Positions 8,301 to 16,803 of a stretch of DNA of 64,000 nt are shown here, in pieces. How positions within the stretch are numbered: the first letter of the stretch is position 1; each line of letters opens with the position of its first letter. The position numbers and the translations under genes are program-made. The notes beneath the pieces are model-generated. The model saw only the letters and a program-made list of their open reading frames with translations. It did no database searches and was not told the origin of the DNA. This stretch comes from Azospirillum sp. B510 (GTDB lineage: Bacteria; Pseudomonadota; Alphaproteobacteria; Azospirillales; Azospirillaceae): contig NC_013856.1 of the NCBI RefSeq assembly GCF_000010725.1, positions 124,001-188,000 of the forward strand, given 5' to 3'.

Positions 8301-11300
8301 TGGCCGGCACCTACGGCACGCTGACGCTGGGGACCAGCAACGGCACGGCGGGCAGCAATGCCACGGGCAACGTGCTGACCAACGATACCGACGTGGACAG
8401 CGGCGACACCAAGACGGTCTCGGCGATCACCGGCGGGACGGTCGGCGGCGCGCTGGCCGGCACCTACGGCACGCTGACGCTGAATTCCGATGGCAGCTAC
8501 ACCTATGTCGTCAACGATGCGAACGCGACCGTTCAGGCGTTGCGGACCAGCGCCGACACGTTGACCGAGACCTTCACCTACACCATGAAGGACACTGCCG
8601 GGCTGACCAGTTCGGCGACGCTGACCATCACCATTCACGGGGCCGACGACGCTCCGGTGGCGGTGGCCGACAGCGGCACGGCGGTGGAGGCTGGCGGGAC
8701 CAGCAACGGCACGGCGGGCAGCAATGCCACGGGCAACGTGCTGACCAACGATACCGACGTGGACAGCGGCGACACCAAGACGGTCTCGGCGATCACCGGC
8801 GGGACGGTCGGCGGCGCGCTGGCCGGCACCTACGGCACGCTGACGCTGAATTCCGATGGCAGCTACACCTATGTCGTCAACGATGCGAACGCGACCGTTC
8901 AGGCGTTGCGGACCAGCGCCGACACGCTGACCGAGACCTTCACCTACACCATGAAGGACACCGCCGGGCTGACCAGTTCGACCACCCTGACCATCACGAT
9001 TCACGGGGCCGACGATGCGCCGGTGGCGGTGGCCGATACCGGCACCGCGGTGGAGGCTGGCGGGACCAGCAACGGCACGGCGGGCAGCAATGCCACGGGC
9101 AACGTGCTGACCAACGATACCGACGTGGACAGCGGCGACACCAAGACGGTCTCGGCGATCACCGGCGGGACGGTCGGCGGCGCGCTGGCCGGCACCTACG
9201 GCACGCTGACGCTGAATTCCGATGGCAGCTACACCTATGTCGTCAACGATGCGAACGCGACCGTTCAGGCGTTGCGGACCAGCGCCGACACGCTGACCGA
9301 GACCTTCACCTACACCATGAAGGACACCGCCGGGCTGACCAGTTCGACCACCCTGACCATCACGATTCACGGGGCCGACGATGCGCCGGTGGCGGTGGCC
9401 GATACCGGCACCGCGGTGGAGGCTGGCGGGACCAGCAACGGCACGGCGGGCAGCAATGCCACGGGCAACGTGCTGACCAACGATACCGACGTGGACAGCG
9501 GCGACACCAAGACGGTCTCGGCGATCACCGGCGGGACGGTCGGCGGCGCGCTGGCCGGCACCTACGGCACGCTGACGCTGAATTCCGATGGCAGCTACAC
9601 CTATGTCGTCAACGATGCGAACGCGACCGTTCAGGCGTTGCGGACCAGCGCCGACACGCTGACCGAGACCTTCACCTACACCATGAAGGACACCGCCGGG
9701 CTGACCAGTTCGACCACCCTGACCATCACGATTCACGGGGCCGACGATGCGCCGGTGGCGGTGGCCGATACCGGCACCGCGGTGGAGGCTGGCGGGACCA
9801 GCAACGGCACGGCGGGCAGCAATGCCACGGGCAACGTGCTGACCAACGATACCGACGTGGACAGCGGCGACACCAAGACGGTCTCGGCGATCACCGGCGG
9901 GACGGTCGGCGGCGCGCTGGCCGGCACCTACGGCACGCTGACGCTGAATTCCGATGGCAGCTACACCTATGTCGTCAACAACAGCAACGGCACGGTACAG
10001 GCGTTGGCGAGCAGTTCCGACACGCTGACCGACAGCTTCACCTATACCGTGAGCGACACCGCCGGGCTGACCAGTTCAACCACGCTGACCATCACGATCC
10101 AGGGGGCCAATGACGCTCCGGTCGCGGTCAACGACACCGGCTCCGCCACCGAGGCCGGCGGGACCAACAATGGGACGGCGGGCAGTAATGCGACAGGCAA
10201 CGTGCTGGCCAACGATACCGATGTCGATACTGGGGCCTCCCTCTCGGTCAGCGCGGTGCGGACGGGGAGCACCGAGGGGGCGGGCACCGCCGGCACGCTC
10301 GGCAGCGGCCTTGCCGGCAGTTACGGCACGCTGACGCTGAACGCCGACGGCAGCTACACCTATGCGGTCGACAACAGCAACAGCACGGTCAACGCGCTGG
10401 CCGTGGGAGCGACCCTGACCGACAGCTTCAACTACACCGTCTCCGATGGCAGCCTGACCGACAAGGGCGTGCTGACGATCACCATCAACGGGGCCAACGA
10501 CGCCCCGACCCTGACCTCGATCAACACGCTGACTGGCGCCACCAAGGACACCGCCTTCACCATCAGCTACGCCACGCTGGCGGCGGCGGCCAACGAGGCA
10601 GACGTCGATGGCGATACGCTGAGCTTCCGGATCGACGCCGTCAGCTCCGGCACGCTGACCAAGAACGGCACGGCGATCACCGCCGGGACCACGACTCTGT
10701 CGTCGGGGGAGTCGCTGGTGTGGACGCCGGCCTCCGGCGCGACCGGCACCCTCAACGCCTTCACCGTCAGCGCCTATGACGGGTCACTGGCTTCGGCGAC
10801 GCCGACCCAGGTGGCGGTGACTGTGGCCGACGTCTCCACGGTGACCGGCATCAGCGTTCTGAAGACGGTGACGCCGAGCGCGGCGAACACCCATTATACG
10901 TTCAATCTGAACGGGGTGAACGGCAGCGATACCGTGCTCTACCTGGCGTTCGAAAGCGGATTCGATCCGTCGGCCGGCGGTCTCGATACCACGGGCGAGG
11001 CGTTGGCCAAGGCCAATTCGCACAGCATTTCCGGTTCGGGATCATCGCAGTTGGTCTTCGTTGGCAATCTGGACGGCAACGGGGTGCCGATCACTGATGT
11101 GAACAACGCGAATTATTATACGCATTCCTTTTTCTTCAACGATGATTCCAACGGGACTCTCAGCTCGACCATCGCGTTCACGCCGGACAATACCAATTCG
11201 GTCTATGTCTTCGGCGGCGGCTACAACGGGGCCACGGTGTCCTACCACCTGCTGCTGAACGGCGTGGCCGACCCTCCGCTGCCGCCGGTGGCCGAGGATC

Positions 11301-12379
11301 AGACGGAGATCCCGGGCGTCGCGCTGTCCAGCCTGTCCTGGGTCGCCACTCCGCTGGCGGTCGTGGTGATCGGCAACGACGCGACCGAGCAGCAGGGACA
11401 GTGGCAGTACAGCGCCACGGCCGGGGCGAGCTGGACGACGCTGGCGTCCGGAGAGACGCTTCCGGTGACGCTGCGCCCGGACGATCTGTTGCGCTTCCTG
11501 CCGGCGGCGAACTGGCATGGCGCGCCCGGCGGCTTGACGGTCGGGCTGGTCACCGCCGCCGACGGGGAGATTTCGACCCAGGAGGTGATTTCGACCCTGG
11601 TTACGGCGGTCAACGACGCGCCGGTCGCCAGCGGGTCCGCTCTCCTCCCGCAGTCCAGCGCCGGCGGCCCGGATGCGGCCGGCACGGCAGTCGCCACCCT
11701 GTTCGCCGGCAACTTCAGCGACGCCGCCGACGTGGTGTCCGGATCGCATGGCGATACGCTGGCCGGCATCGCGGTGGTGGGGGATGCGGCGACCGCCGAG
11801 CAGGGGATCTGGCAGTTCAGTACCGATCAGGGGCGAAGCTGGACCGCGATCACGGCCGGCGTGTCCGACCAGTCGGCGCTGGTGCTGAAGGCGTCGGACC
11901 AGGTGCGCTTCGTGGCCGGCGCGGAGACCGCCGGCGCGCCGGCTCCGCTGGCGGTGCGGCTGATCGAGACCGGCGGAACCCTGCCGGTCAGCGGCAGCGT
12001 GATCGACCTTGGCAGTCCCGGCGCAGTCGGCGGCAGCAACCACGTCAGCGCCCAGACTGTTTCGCTCGCGGTGGGAACTCCGGAAAACACCCCGGCCCCG
12101 TCCTTGGCGCCGGCCGACCGCGAAGCGATCACCGTGGCGCATGGCGCTGACTACAAGGGCATGGTGCTGGGTAGCGACCAGCCGGGCGAGAGTTTCAGCT
12201 ACGCGCTCAACGCCGCGTCGCTGCACAACGCCTCGCTGGTCAGCCACAGCGAGGGGGCGAGCTTCAGCTACCAGTATCATGCCGAGGGAGCGGCCGGTTC
12301 CACCGACAGCTTCCTGGTGGACGTCACCGATGCCAATGGCCACACCATCGCTCACACGGTGAACGTCCATATCGTATGA
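5303..12379 (+). CDS. Giant VCBS-repeat surface/adhesin-like protein, probable type I secretion substrate
   Basis: A 2358-codon protein. Residues about 1-495 are Ala-rich with roughly five degenerate 60-residue units built around L(A)AALA(S/A)G. Residues about 495-572 are a Pro-rich linker with long proline runs. About nine VCBS-type repeats follow (APVAVAD start, NVLTNDTDVDSGDTKTVSAI core, ending TLTITIHGADD). From about 1735 there is a cadherin-like segment (NEADVDGDTLSFRID) and an unassigned C-terminus. No Sec signal peptide and no GGxGxDxUx RTX repeats are visible, so export would rely on an uncleaved C-terminal signal. It is divergent from a type I secretion operon. The start is uncertain: TTG 5303, TTG 5309, GTG 5315 and GTG 5324 are in frame. 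No clear Shine-Dalgarno decides between them. Confidence 0.85.
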   Translation: MQLGVTRVAEEIDLDGWAAPKGFIDALAAGDEVGGAYASIRGDLVTRLAAQGVQADAAPRLADEIVHRYVELLAKGVDPESASQEARRVWVDDVALGRAAPATTDPLLQALASGADVHAVVQQAAGGLPDADALARAVASGRPLASELKAALEAAHAQQGGSAVETTAGDKLAAALAAGGGAASQAIADAVAGMSPEHAAAFLAQLQASLASGVAADGALANAHAAAAAATPPSVPMDAARQLAAALAAGGTAAEQAVAAMTGGMSAGVAGTFADRLTAALAAGQNPAAAMAQAAQAANAASNALAASGVPLSDGDRLVASLAQGLVSGDVLSNPSLSSVVDALAGGRSTQAAVTEGRAAAAAANAQQTATAVPADPLLAALASGQGAQQALSAAAQGGGDAQTFVAALSAALDGGKSMADARSDAAQTSAAAQAAETATQVAPTSPAQPTSPSSLPGADPSTLPVTVASADSGPQQTALVASPTSTPDPSPTGPVVAPPPPPSPPAPPPPPPPPPPPPLLDPPAPPVPSPTAVTSPTSVPAPVDATSSPPAPPLPPPPPPLPPPVTPTTPQSPVNHAPVAVADAGIAVEAGGTNNGTAGSNATGNVLTNDTDVDSGDTKTVSAITGGTVGSALAGTYGTLTLNSDGSYTYVVNDANATVQALRTSADTLTETFTYTMKDTAGLTSSATLTITIHGADDAPVAVADSGTAVEAGGTSNGTAGSNATGNVLTNDTDVDSGDTKTVSAITGGTVGSALAGTYGTLTLNSDGSYTYVVNDANATVQALRTSADTLTETFTYTMKDTAGLTSSTTLTITIHGADDAPVAVADTGTAVEAGGTSNGTAGSNATGNVLTNDTDVDSGDTKTVSAITGGTVGGALAGTYGTLTLNSDGSYTYVVNDANATVQALRTSADTLTETFTYTMKDTAGLTSSTTLTITIHGADDAPVAVADTGTAVEAGGTSNGTAGSNATGNVLTNDTDVDSGDTKTVSAITGGTVGGALAGTYGTLTLGTSNGTAGSNATGNVLTNDTDVDSGDTKTVSAITGGTVGGALAGTYGTLTLNSDGSYTYVVNDANATVQALRTSADTLTETFTYTMKDTAGLTSSATLTITIHGADDAPVAVADSGTAVEAGGTSNGTAGSNATGNVLTNDTDVDSGDTKTVSAITGGTVGGALAGTYGTLTLNSDGSYTYVVNDANATVQALRTSADTLTETFTYTMKDTAGLTSSTTLTITIHGADDAPVAVADTGTAVEAGGTSNGTAGSNATGNVLTNDTDVDSGDTKTVSAITGGTVGGALAGTYGTLTLNSDGSYTYVVNDANATVQALRTSADTLTETFTYTMKDTAGLTSSTTLTITIHGADDAPVAVADTGTAVEAGGTSNGTAGSNATGNVLTNDTDVDSGDTKTVSAITGGTVGGALAGTYGTLTLNSDGSYTYVVNDANATVQALRTSADTLTETFTYTMKDTAGLTSSTTLTITIHGADDAPVAVADTGTAVEAGGTSNGTAGSNATGNVLTNDTDVDSGDTKTVSAITGGTVGGALAGTYGTLTLNSDGSYTYVVNNSNGTVQALASSSDTLTDSFTYTVSDTAGLTSSTTLTITIQGANDAPVAVNDTGSATEAGGTNNGTAGSNATGNVLANDTDVDTGASLSVSAVRTGSTEGAGTAGTLGSGLAGSYGTLTLNADGSYTYAVDNSNSTVNALAVGATLTDSFNYTVSDGSLTDKGVLTITINGANDAPTLTSINTLTGATKDTAFTISYATLAAAANEADVDGDTLSFRIDAVSSGTLTKNGTAITAGTTTLSSGESLVWTPASGATGTLNAFTVSAYDGSLASATPTQVAVTVADVSTVTGISVLKTVTPSAANTHYTFNLNGVNGSDTVLYLAFESGFDPSAGGLDTTGEALAKANSHSISGSGSSQLVFVGNLDGNGVPITDVNNANYYTHSFFFNDDSNGTLSSTIAFTPDNTNSVYVFGGGYNGATVSYHLLLNGVADPPLPPVAEDQTEIPGVALSSLSWVATPLAVVVIGNDATEQQGQWQYSATAGASWTTLASGETLPVTLRPDDLLRFLPAANWHGAPGGLTVGLVTAADGEISTQEVISTLVTAVNDAPVASGSALLPQSSAGGPDAAGTAVATLFAGNFSDAADVVSGSHGDTLAGIAVVGDAATAEQGIWQFSTDQGRSWTAITAGVSDQSALVLKASDQVRFVAGAETAGAPAPLAVRLIETGGTLPVSGSVIDLGSPGAVGGSNHVSAQTVSLAVGTPENTPAPSLAPADREAITVAHGADYKGMVLGSDQPGESFSYALNAASLHNASLVSHSEGASFSYQYHAEGAAGSTDSFLVDVTDANGHTIAHTVNVHIV
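7034..10501 (+). repeat. Tandem 366-bp VCBS-coding DNA repeats
   Basis: Units encoding 122 residues start at 7034, 7400, 7766, 8132, 8651, 9017, 9383 and 9749. A more diverged 387-bp unit starts at 10115. Units 2-8 are almost identical in nucleotide sequence, far beyond what protein-level selection needs, which implies recent amplification or gene conversion. Between 8132 and 8651 the spacing is 519 bp because 153 bp are duplicated in frame. Confidence 0.95.
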
Positions 12380-12399
12380 AGATTTTCAGTTGAGCTGGT

Positions 12400-12894
12400 C
12401 CCTCTGTGCCAATGAGAGTGAGACACCGTGCCCCCTGAAGTTTAAGCTTGAGGGCTGAGGAAACTGATTTCGTGGTTATGCCCAACAATATGCCCCTGTC
12501 CGCCCCTGTATCGGAGGCGGTTCCCGACGCCGGTGAGACGCCGCGGGTTGTTGCCGGGCCCGCTGCAGTCCCCCCGGAGATGTCGGCGCGTCCCAAACGT
12601 CGCACTTTCACGGCGGCGGAGAAGCTGCGGATCCTCGCCGAGACGGATCGGGCGGCGGACACCGGCGGGATCGCCGCGATCCTGCGGCGGGAAGGTCTGT
12701 ATTCGTCGGCCCTGACCGACTGGCGCCGGCAACGCGATGCCGGCGCCTTCGAGGCGCTGAAGCCGCTCAAGCGCGGTCCGAAGACGGCCCCCTCCAACCC
12801 GTTGGAAGCGGAGTTGGCCAAGGCCCGCCAGGACATCGCCCGCCTCCAGCGCCGCCTGGAGCGGGCCGAGACGGTCATCGACGTCCAAAAAAAC
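12400..12894 (+). mobile_element. IS3-family element A, copy 1, left fragment
   Basis: Matches the left 495 bp of the intact copies at 28795 and 51711, beginning CCCTCTGTGCC and including most of orfA. It is broken inside the A-run that follows the orfA codons for VIDVQ by the ISL3-like element at 12895. Its continuation is at 16584-16803, and the remaining right part is gone. Confidence 0.9.
12478..12894 (+). pseudogene. IS3 element A orfA, interrupted (copy 1)
   Basis: The N-terminal IS3-type OrfA (helix-turn-helix followed by a leucine-zipper-like helix) is read from ATG 12478 ([11 protein letters not shown]). HTH residues [18 protein letters not shown] and the basic/coiled helix [20 protein letters not shown] are present. 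It ends at the foreign insertion in the poly-A stretch, so the last about 23 codons lie more than 3.6 kb downstream. Non-functional as it stands. Confidence 0.85.
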
Positions 12895-14345
12895 CTAGGA
12901 CGGCAAGCGTTGCTGGCTGTTGAACCTTCGAGAGGCGATTGCTCTGGAGGGAGTTATGGCGCGGCGCGTCTGTCGGGTTCGCCAAGGTTCGGAACGTGTC
13001 TTGGTGCCGGAATGTCGGGATTGTCCGGAGTGCGGATTGCGGATGCGCATCCGCTATGAGAACCGCCGAACAGTGCTGACGCTGAGCGGGTTTGAGCGGC
13101 TTCGGCTGAAGATCCAATGGTGCGAGAACCCGGCGTGCGCCCGCCACCACCGAGCCTATCGGCCGGAGGCGGAAGGGCAACTCACTCTGCCGCATCATGA
13201 GTTCGGGCTTGACGTGATTGCGCTGATCGGGTCCTTGCGCCATCGCGAGCATCGCAGCGTGCCGGAGATCCACGTCACCCTGCGCGAGCGCGGGCTGCTG
13301 ATCAGCGAGCGTAGCGTCACCAATCTGCTCGACCGTTACGATGAACTGGTTGCCACCGTCCTGGATGCGCCAAACCGGGCGGCGGTGGCTGCGCAGGGCC
13401 GCGTCATCCTGGCGCTGGACGGCTTGCAGCCGGACGTCGGGCATGAGGTGCTTTGGGTGATCCGCGATTGCTTGTCGGGACGGGTCCTGCTGGCCCGCCC
13501 GCTGCTCTCGGCGGCCCAGGCCGACCTCGCAGGGCTGTTGCGGGAAGTGATTGCGGCGCTGCCCGTGCCGGTGACCGGGGTGGTGAGCGACGGCCAGCAT
13601 TCCATCCGGCGTGCGGTGGCCGAGGCGTTGCCCGGCGTACCGCATCAATTGTGCCAGTTCCATTACCTGCGCGAGGCGGCGCGCCCCCTCTTCGAGGCCG
13701 ACCGCCACGCCAAGAAGGAACTCAAGAAAACCGTGCGCGGGGTGCGGCCGATCGAGTGCTGGAGCGAAGGGCACGAGGACGGCGGCGCGCCGGTGGTTGC
13801 CGGCTACTGTGCGGCCGGACGTGCGCGAAACCCACCGCTGGCTGCACGCGGCAGCCCATATCCTGGGCAACGCCGCCGACCATCCCGCCACTGTGGTGCA
13901 GGCCCGCTACGACCGCTTGATCGCCACATGGAGCACACGGCGCGGCCTGACCGCGGCCGTCGATCACTTCGTGAAGGTCACCGCCAGCTACCGGCCCGGT
14001 CTCTTCCACTGCTACGCCGTGCCGGACCTGCCGTGCACCAACAACGATCTCGAACATCTGTTCGGCTGTCATCGCCATCATGAGCGACGGGCCACCGGGC
14101 GCAAAGTCGCATCGCCGTCCTTGGTGCTCCGCGGCTCCGTACGCATCGTGGCCGCCACCGCAACCCGCATCGCTCCCTTCACAGCCCGCGATCTCGCAAC
14201 CGACCAAGCACGATGGCTCAAACTCCGCAGCACACTGGAAACGCGACGCCAAGCCCGGGTCAGCCGAACACGCTTTCGACGCGATCAGGATACCTACCTC
14301 GCAGTTCTCGAGGACCGAGCATGCCAGCAACGCTTGCCGTCCTAG
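12895..14345 (+). mobile_element. ISL3-like insertion sequence with perfect terminal inverted repeats
   Basis: Perfect inverted repeats of about 23 bp, starting CTAGGACGGCAAGCG, occupy 12895-12917 and 14323-14345. The element sits in the A-run of the IS3 copy; A-tracts of seven residues flank it (12887-12893 and, after two later insertions, 16584-16590), compatible with a short target duplication. Family placement (ISL3-like versus unclassified) is uncertain. Confidence 0.8.
12956..14345 (+). pseudogene. DDE transposase with N-terminal zinc-binding domain, frameshifted
   Basis: From ATG 12956 (preceded by GGAGGGAG) the product begins with a cysteine-rich zinc-binding region (CRDCPECGLRMRI, then CENPACARHH). 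A DDE-like core follows (VILALDGLQPD and GVVSDGQHSIRRAV). The frame holds to about 13750-13810, then coherent coding continues in the next frame (ETHRWLHAAAHILGNAADHP, CTNNDLEHLFGCHRHHERR) to a stop at 14343-14345. A single frameshift, or a small deletion, therefore splits the gene. It could be a rare programmed shift, but no slippery run is evident there. Confidence 0.75.
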
Positions 14346-15730
14346 TACTACAGCCGGTCGCGAAAGACGGAATATGCGGCCGGGCGGCCTGTTGAGCTTG
14401 GAACCGACTGGAGGGTCCGAGCATGACCGAGATGACGGAAGCGGCGGAATGGTCCGATGCCCTGGAAGGGCTGGTCGGCGGATTGAGGTCCTTCTACAGC
14501 GCGGCCGGTCGCCAACGGGCTCTGCGTTACGTGAGAGGTCTTTTGGCGCCGCTGGATCGCAAGAATGGCTGGCAGTTGGCCGAAGCCGCCGGGGATTGCT
14601 CGCCGGCGGCGATGCAGGATTTCCTGGCCCGGACCCGTTGGGATGCCGACGCCGTCCGCGACGACCTCCAGGCCTATGTCATCGAACGGTTGAGCGACGA
14701 TGAGGCCGTGCTGGTCCTCGATGAAACCGGCTTCGTCAAGAAGGGCACCCGCTCGGTCGGGGTGAAGCGGCAGTATTCCGGCACCGCCGGACGTATCGAA
14801 AACTGCCAGATCGGCGTCTTCCTCGGCTACGCCAGCCGACGCGGCCGGGTGCTGGTCGACCGCGCTCTCTATCTGCCCGAGGACTGGGCTGGCAACGACG
14901 AACGCCGACGGATGGCCGGCGTCCCCAACGCCGTCGGCTTCGCCACCAAGCCGAAACTGGGGCGGGCGATGCTGGAGCGCGCCGTGGCAGCCGGCCTGCC
15001 CTGCCGCTGGGTGACCGCCGACTCCGTCTACGGCGGGGACTACGCGCTGCGGCTATGGCTGGAGCGCCAACCGCTGGGCTACGTGCTGGCGATCACCAGC
15101 AAACAGCGCGCGCCCATGGGCTTCGATACGGTCAAGGAGCGGACGACCGGCTTCACCGCCACCGACTGGCAGCGGTTGAGTGCTGGCGACGGAGCCAAGG
15201 GGCCACGCCTCTACGACTGGGCGCACAAAACCTACGCTTCCCTGCGCGAGGGCTGGTGCCGCGGTCTGCTGGTGCGCCGCTCCATCGCCGAGCCGGACAA
15301 ACTCACCTACTATCTGACCTTCGCCCCGGAAGGCACGCCGGTCGCCACATTGGTCCGGGTCGCCGGGTCGCGCTGGACCATCGAGTCCTGCTTCGAGGCG
15401 GCGAAGGGCGAGGTCGGGCTCGACCAGTACGAGGTGCGCTCGTGGACCGGCTGGCACCGCCACGTCACCTTGGCCATGCTGGCCCTGGCCTTTCTCACCG
15501 TCGTGCGCACGGCGGCCATCGGGGGGAGAGGATCAACTCGACCTGTCCGCCGATCTTCTGCCCTTGACCGTGCCCGAGATCCGCACCCTCCTGGTCGCCT
15601 TGATCGGCCGGCCCCCCGCGCCACCCACCGCCATTATCGATTGGTCCATCTGGCGAAGACGCCACCAACAGCGAGCACGGCGCTCCCATTGGAAACGACG
15701 CACCCAAACCGATAAGGACCGGCTGTAGTA
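14346..15730 (+). mobile_element. IS701-family element with CTAG target duplication
   Basis: Perfect 14-bp terminal inverted repeats TACTACAGCCGGTC are at 14346-14359 and 15717-15730. CTAG flanks both sides (14342-14345 and 15731-15734), as expected for the 4-bp duplication of this family. The left CTAG is the last four bases of the ISL3-like element. Confidence 0.9.
14423..15728 (+). pseudogene. IS701-family transposase, frameshifted near the C-terminus
   Basis: The product begins MTEMTEAAEWSDALEGLV and carries the family motifs VLVLDETGFVKKGTRSVGV, RQYSGTAGRIENCQIGVF, VTADSVYGGDYALRLWL and a terminal glutamate region SRWTIESCFEAAKGEVGLD. At about 15525-15535 the good frame is lost in GGGGGGAGAGG. 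Coherent C-terminal coding (EDQLDLSADLLPLTVPEIRT to a TAG at 15726-15728) lies in another frame. In the original frame translation runs to 15715 with an aberrant tail. The catalytic part is intact, so partial activity cannot be ruled out. Confidence 0.8.
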
Positions 15731-15734
15731 CTAG

Positions 15735-16579
15735 GGCCTGTTGACATTCATCGTGTTACCAAGACGGTAGCGACGAGGTTAATGGCAGCGGCGAAGCTTG
15801 TATCAGTTTTGTCGTATCGTGTGGCGATGCGTCGGAATTCTTTGATTTTGCAGAAGAAGTTCTCGACCAGATGGCGCCATTTGTACATCTCGGCGTCGTG
15901 GGGAATCGGGGGAGATCGGTTGGCCTTGGACGGAATGACGGCGACCGCGCCTCGCTCGGCGATCAAGATACGGATGGCGTTGCTGTCGAAGGCTTTGTCA
16001 GCCAGCAAGGCGGAGAATTCGATGCCGTCCAGCACCGGTTCGACGCCGACGCTGTCATGTCGCTGGCCCGGCAGCAGGATGAAGCGCCCAAGGTTCCCCA
16101 ACGCATCGACGACGGCCAGGATCTTGGTCGTCAGCCCGCCACGAGAGCGACCGATGGCCTGAGCCTGAGTCCCCCCCTTGCGCCGGTACCGTGCTGATGC
16201 ACCCGGACAATCGTGCCATCAATGATCGCGTACTCGAAGTCCGCGTCGCTCGATAAAGCGGCGAAGACCTCGTCGAAGACACCGGCCTTGGCCCATCGGC
16301 GATAGCGCTGGAACACCGAGTTCCAATTGCCGAACGCTGCGGGCAAGTCCCGCCAGGGCGCTCCAACGCGGACGATCCACAGGACCGCCTCCAAAAACAG
16401 GCGATTGTCCGCTGCCGAGCGGCCAGGGTCACCCACTTTGCCGGGAAGAAGCGGCGCTATCCGCTCCCACTGATCATCTCGCAATACAATCCGATCCAAG
16501 GCCACCTCCCTTTTGGTAGCCTTGAATCAAATTTCTGTGACCACAGGAAGCCCCTTCTCAACGCGAATGTCAACAGGCC
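15735..16579 (-). mobile_element. IS5-family (IS427-like) element with CTAG on both flanks
   Basis: 15-bp perfect inverted repeats GGCCTGTTGACATTC are at 15735-15749 and 16565-16579. CTAG occurs at 15731-15734 (shared with the IS701 flank) and 16580-16583. The element therefore landed on the CTAG that IS701 had also used. Confidence 0.9.
15748..16503 (-). CDS. IS5-family transposase in two frames joined at a G7 run
   Basis: The first frame (16503 to about 16131) begins MALDRIVLRDDQWERIAPLL and reaches HQHGTGA. The second frame (to 15748) carries FILLPGQRHDSVG, ALLADKAFDSNAIR and KWRHLVENFFCKIKEFRRIATRYDKT. The switch coincides with seven G on the coding strand (16171-16177). Elements of the IS427 group are known to express transposase by programmed frameshifting between two such ORFs, so I regard this as a likely functional two-frame gene rather than a pseudogene. 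Frameshift efficiency is unproven. Confidence 0.75.
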
Positions 16580-16583
16580 CTAG

Positions 16584-16803
16584 AAAAAAATTTTCGGACC
16601 TGTTGGGGATTGCCTTGCCTCCCGCCGACAGCGACGAAACGCCGCGATGAGCGCGATCGCCACCTTGGCCCCCGACCGCGGTCTTGTGAGTGCGGCCTGC
16701 GCCGCTGTCGGCGTCGCCCGTGCCAGCGTCCATCGGCATCGGGTCCGGCTGGCCGGCCGGGAACCGGCGCCTCGCCCCCGGCCACGCCCGCCGCGGGCGC
16801 TCG
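16584..16803 (+). mobile_element. IS3-family element A, copy 1, central fragment
   Basis: Resumes the interrupted IS3 copy: end of orfA and the first about 50 codons of orfB (ATG 16647, [21 protein letters not shown]). The match to the intact copies stops at about 16803, where the end of an IS256 element begins. The right half of the IS is missing. Confidence 0.85.

Noticed and set aside
6656-9736. A 1026-codon open frame on the minus strand across the VCBS repeats
   Set aside because: It is an antisense shadow produced by the repeated high-GC units. It has no domain, and the sense frame encodes clear VCBS repeats.
7034-10501. Regularly spaced direct repeats resembling a CRISPR-like array
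   Set aside because: The period is 366 bp with no short repeat/spacer structure, and the whole stretch is in frame within a VCBS protein.
5303-12379. Search for RTX calcium-binding nonapeptides as proof of type I secretion
   Set aside because: No GGxGxDxUx series is present. The assignment as a T1SS substrate rests on architecture and neighbours only.
12895-14345. Assigning the CTAG-ended element to IS66 because of its nearby zinc motif
   Set aside because: The gene order and the TnpA/TnpB/TnpC set of IS66 are missing. A single transposase with long perfect inverted repeats fits an ISL3-like element better.
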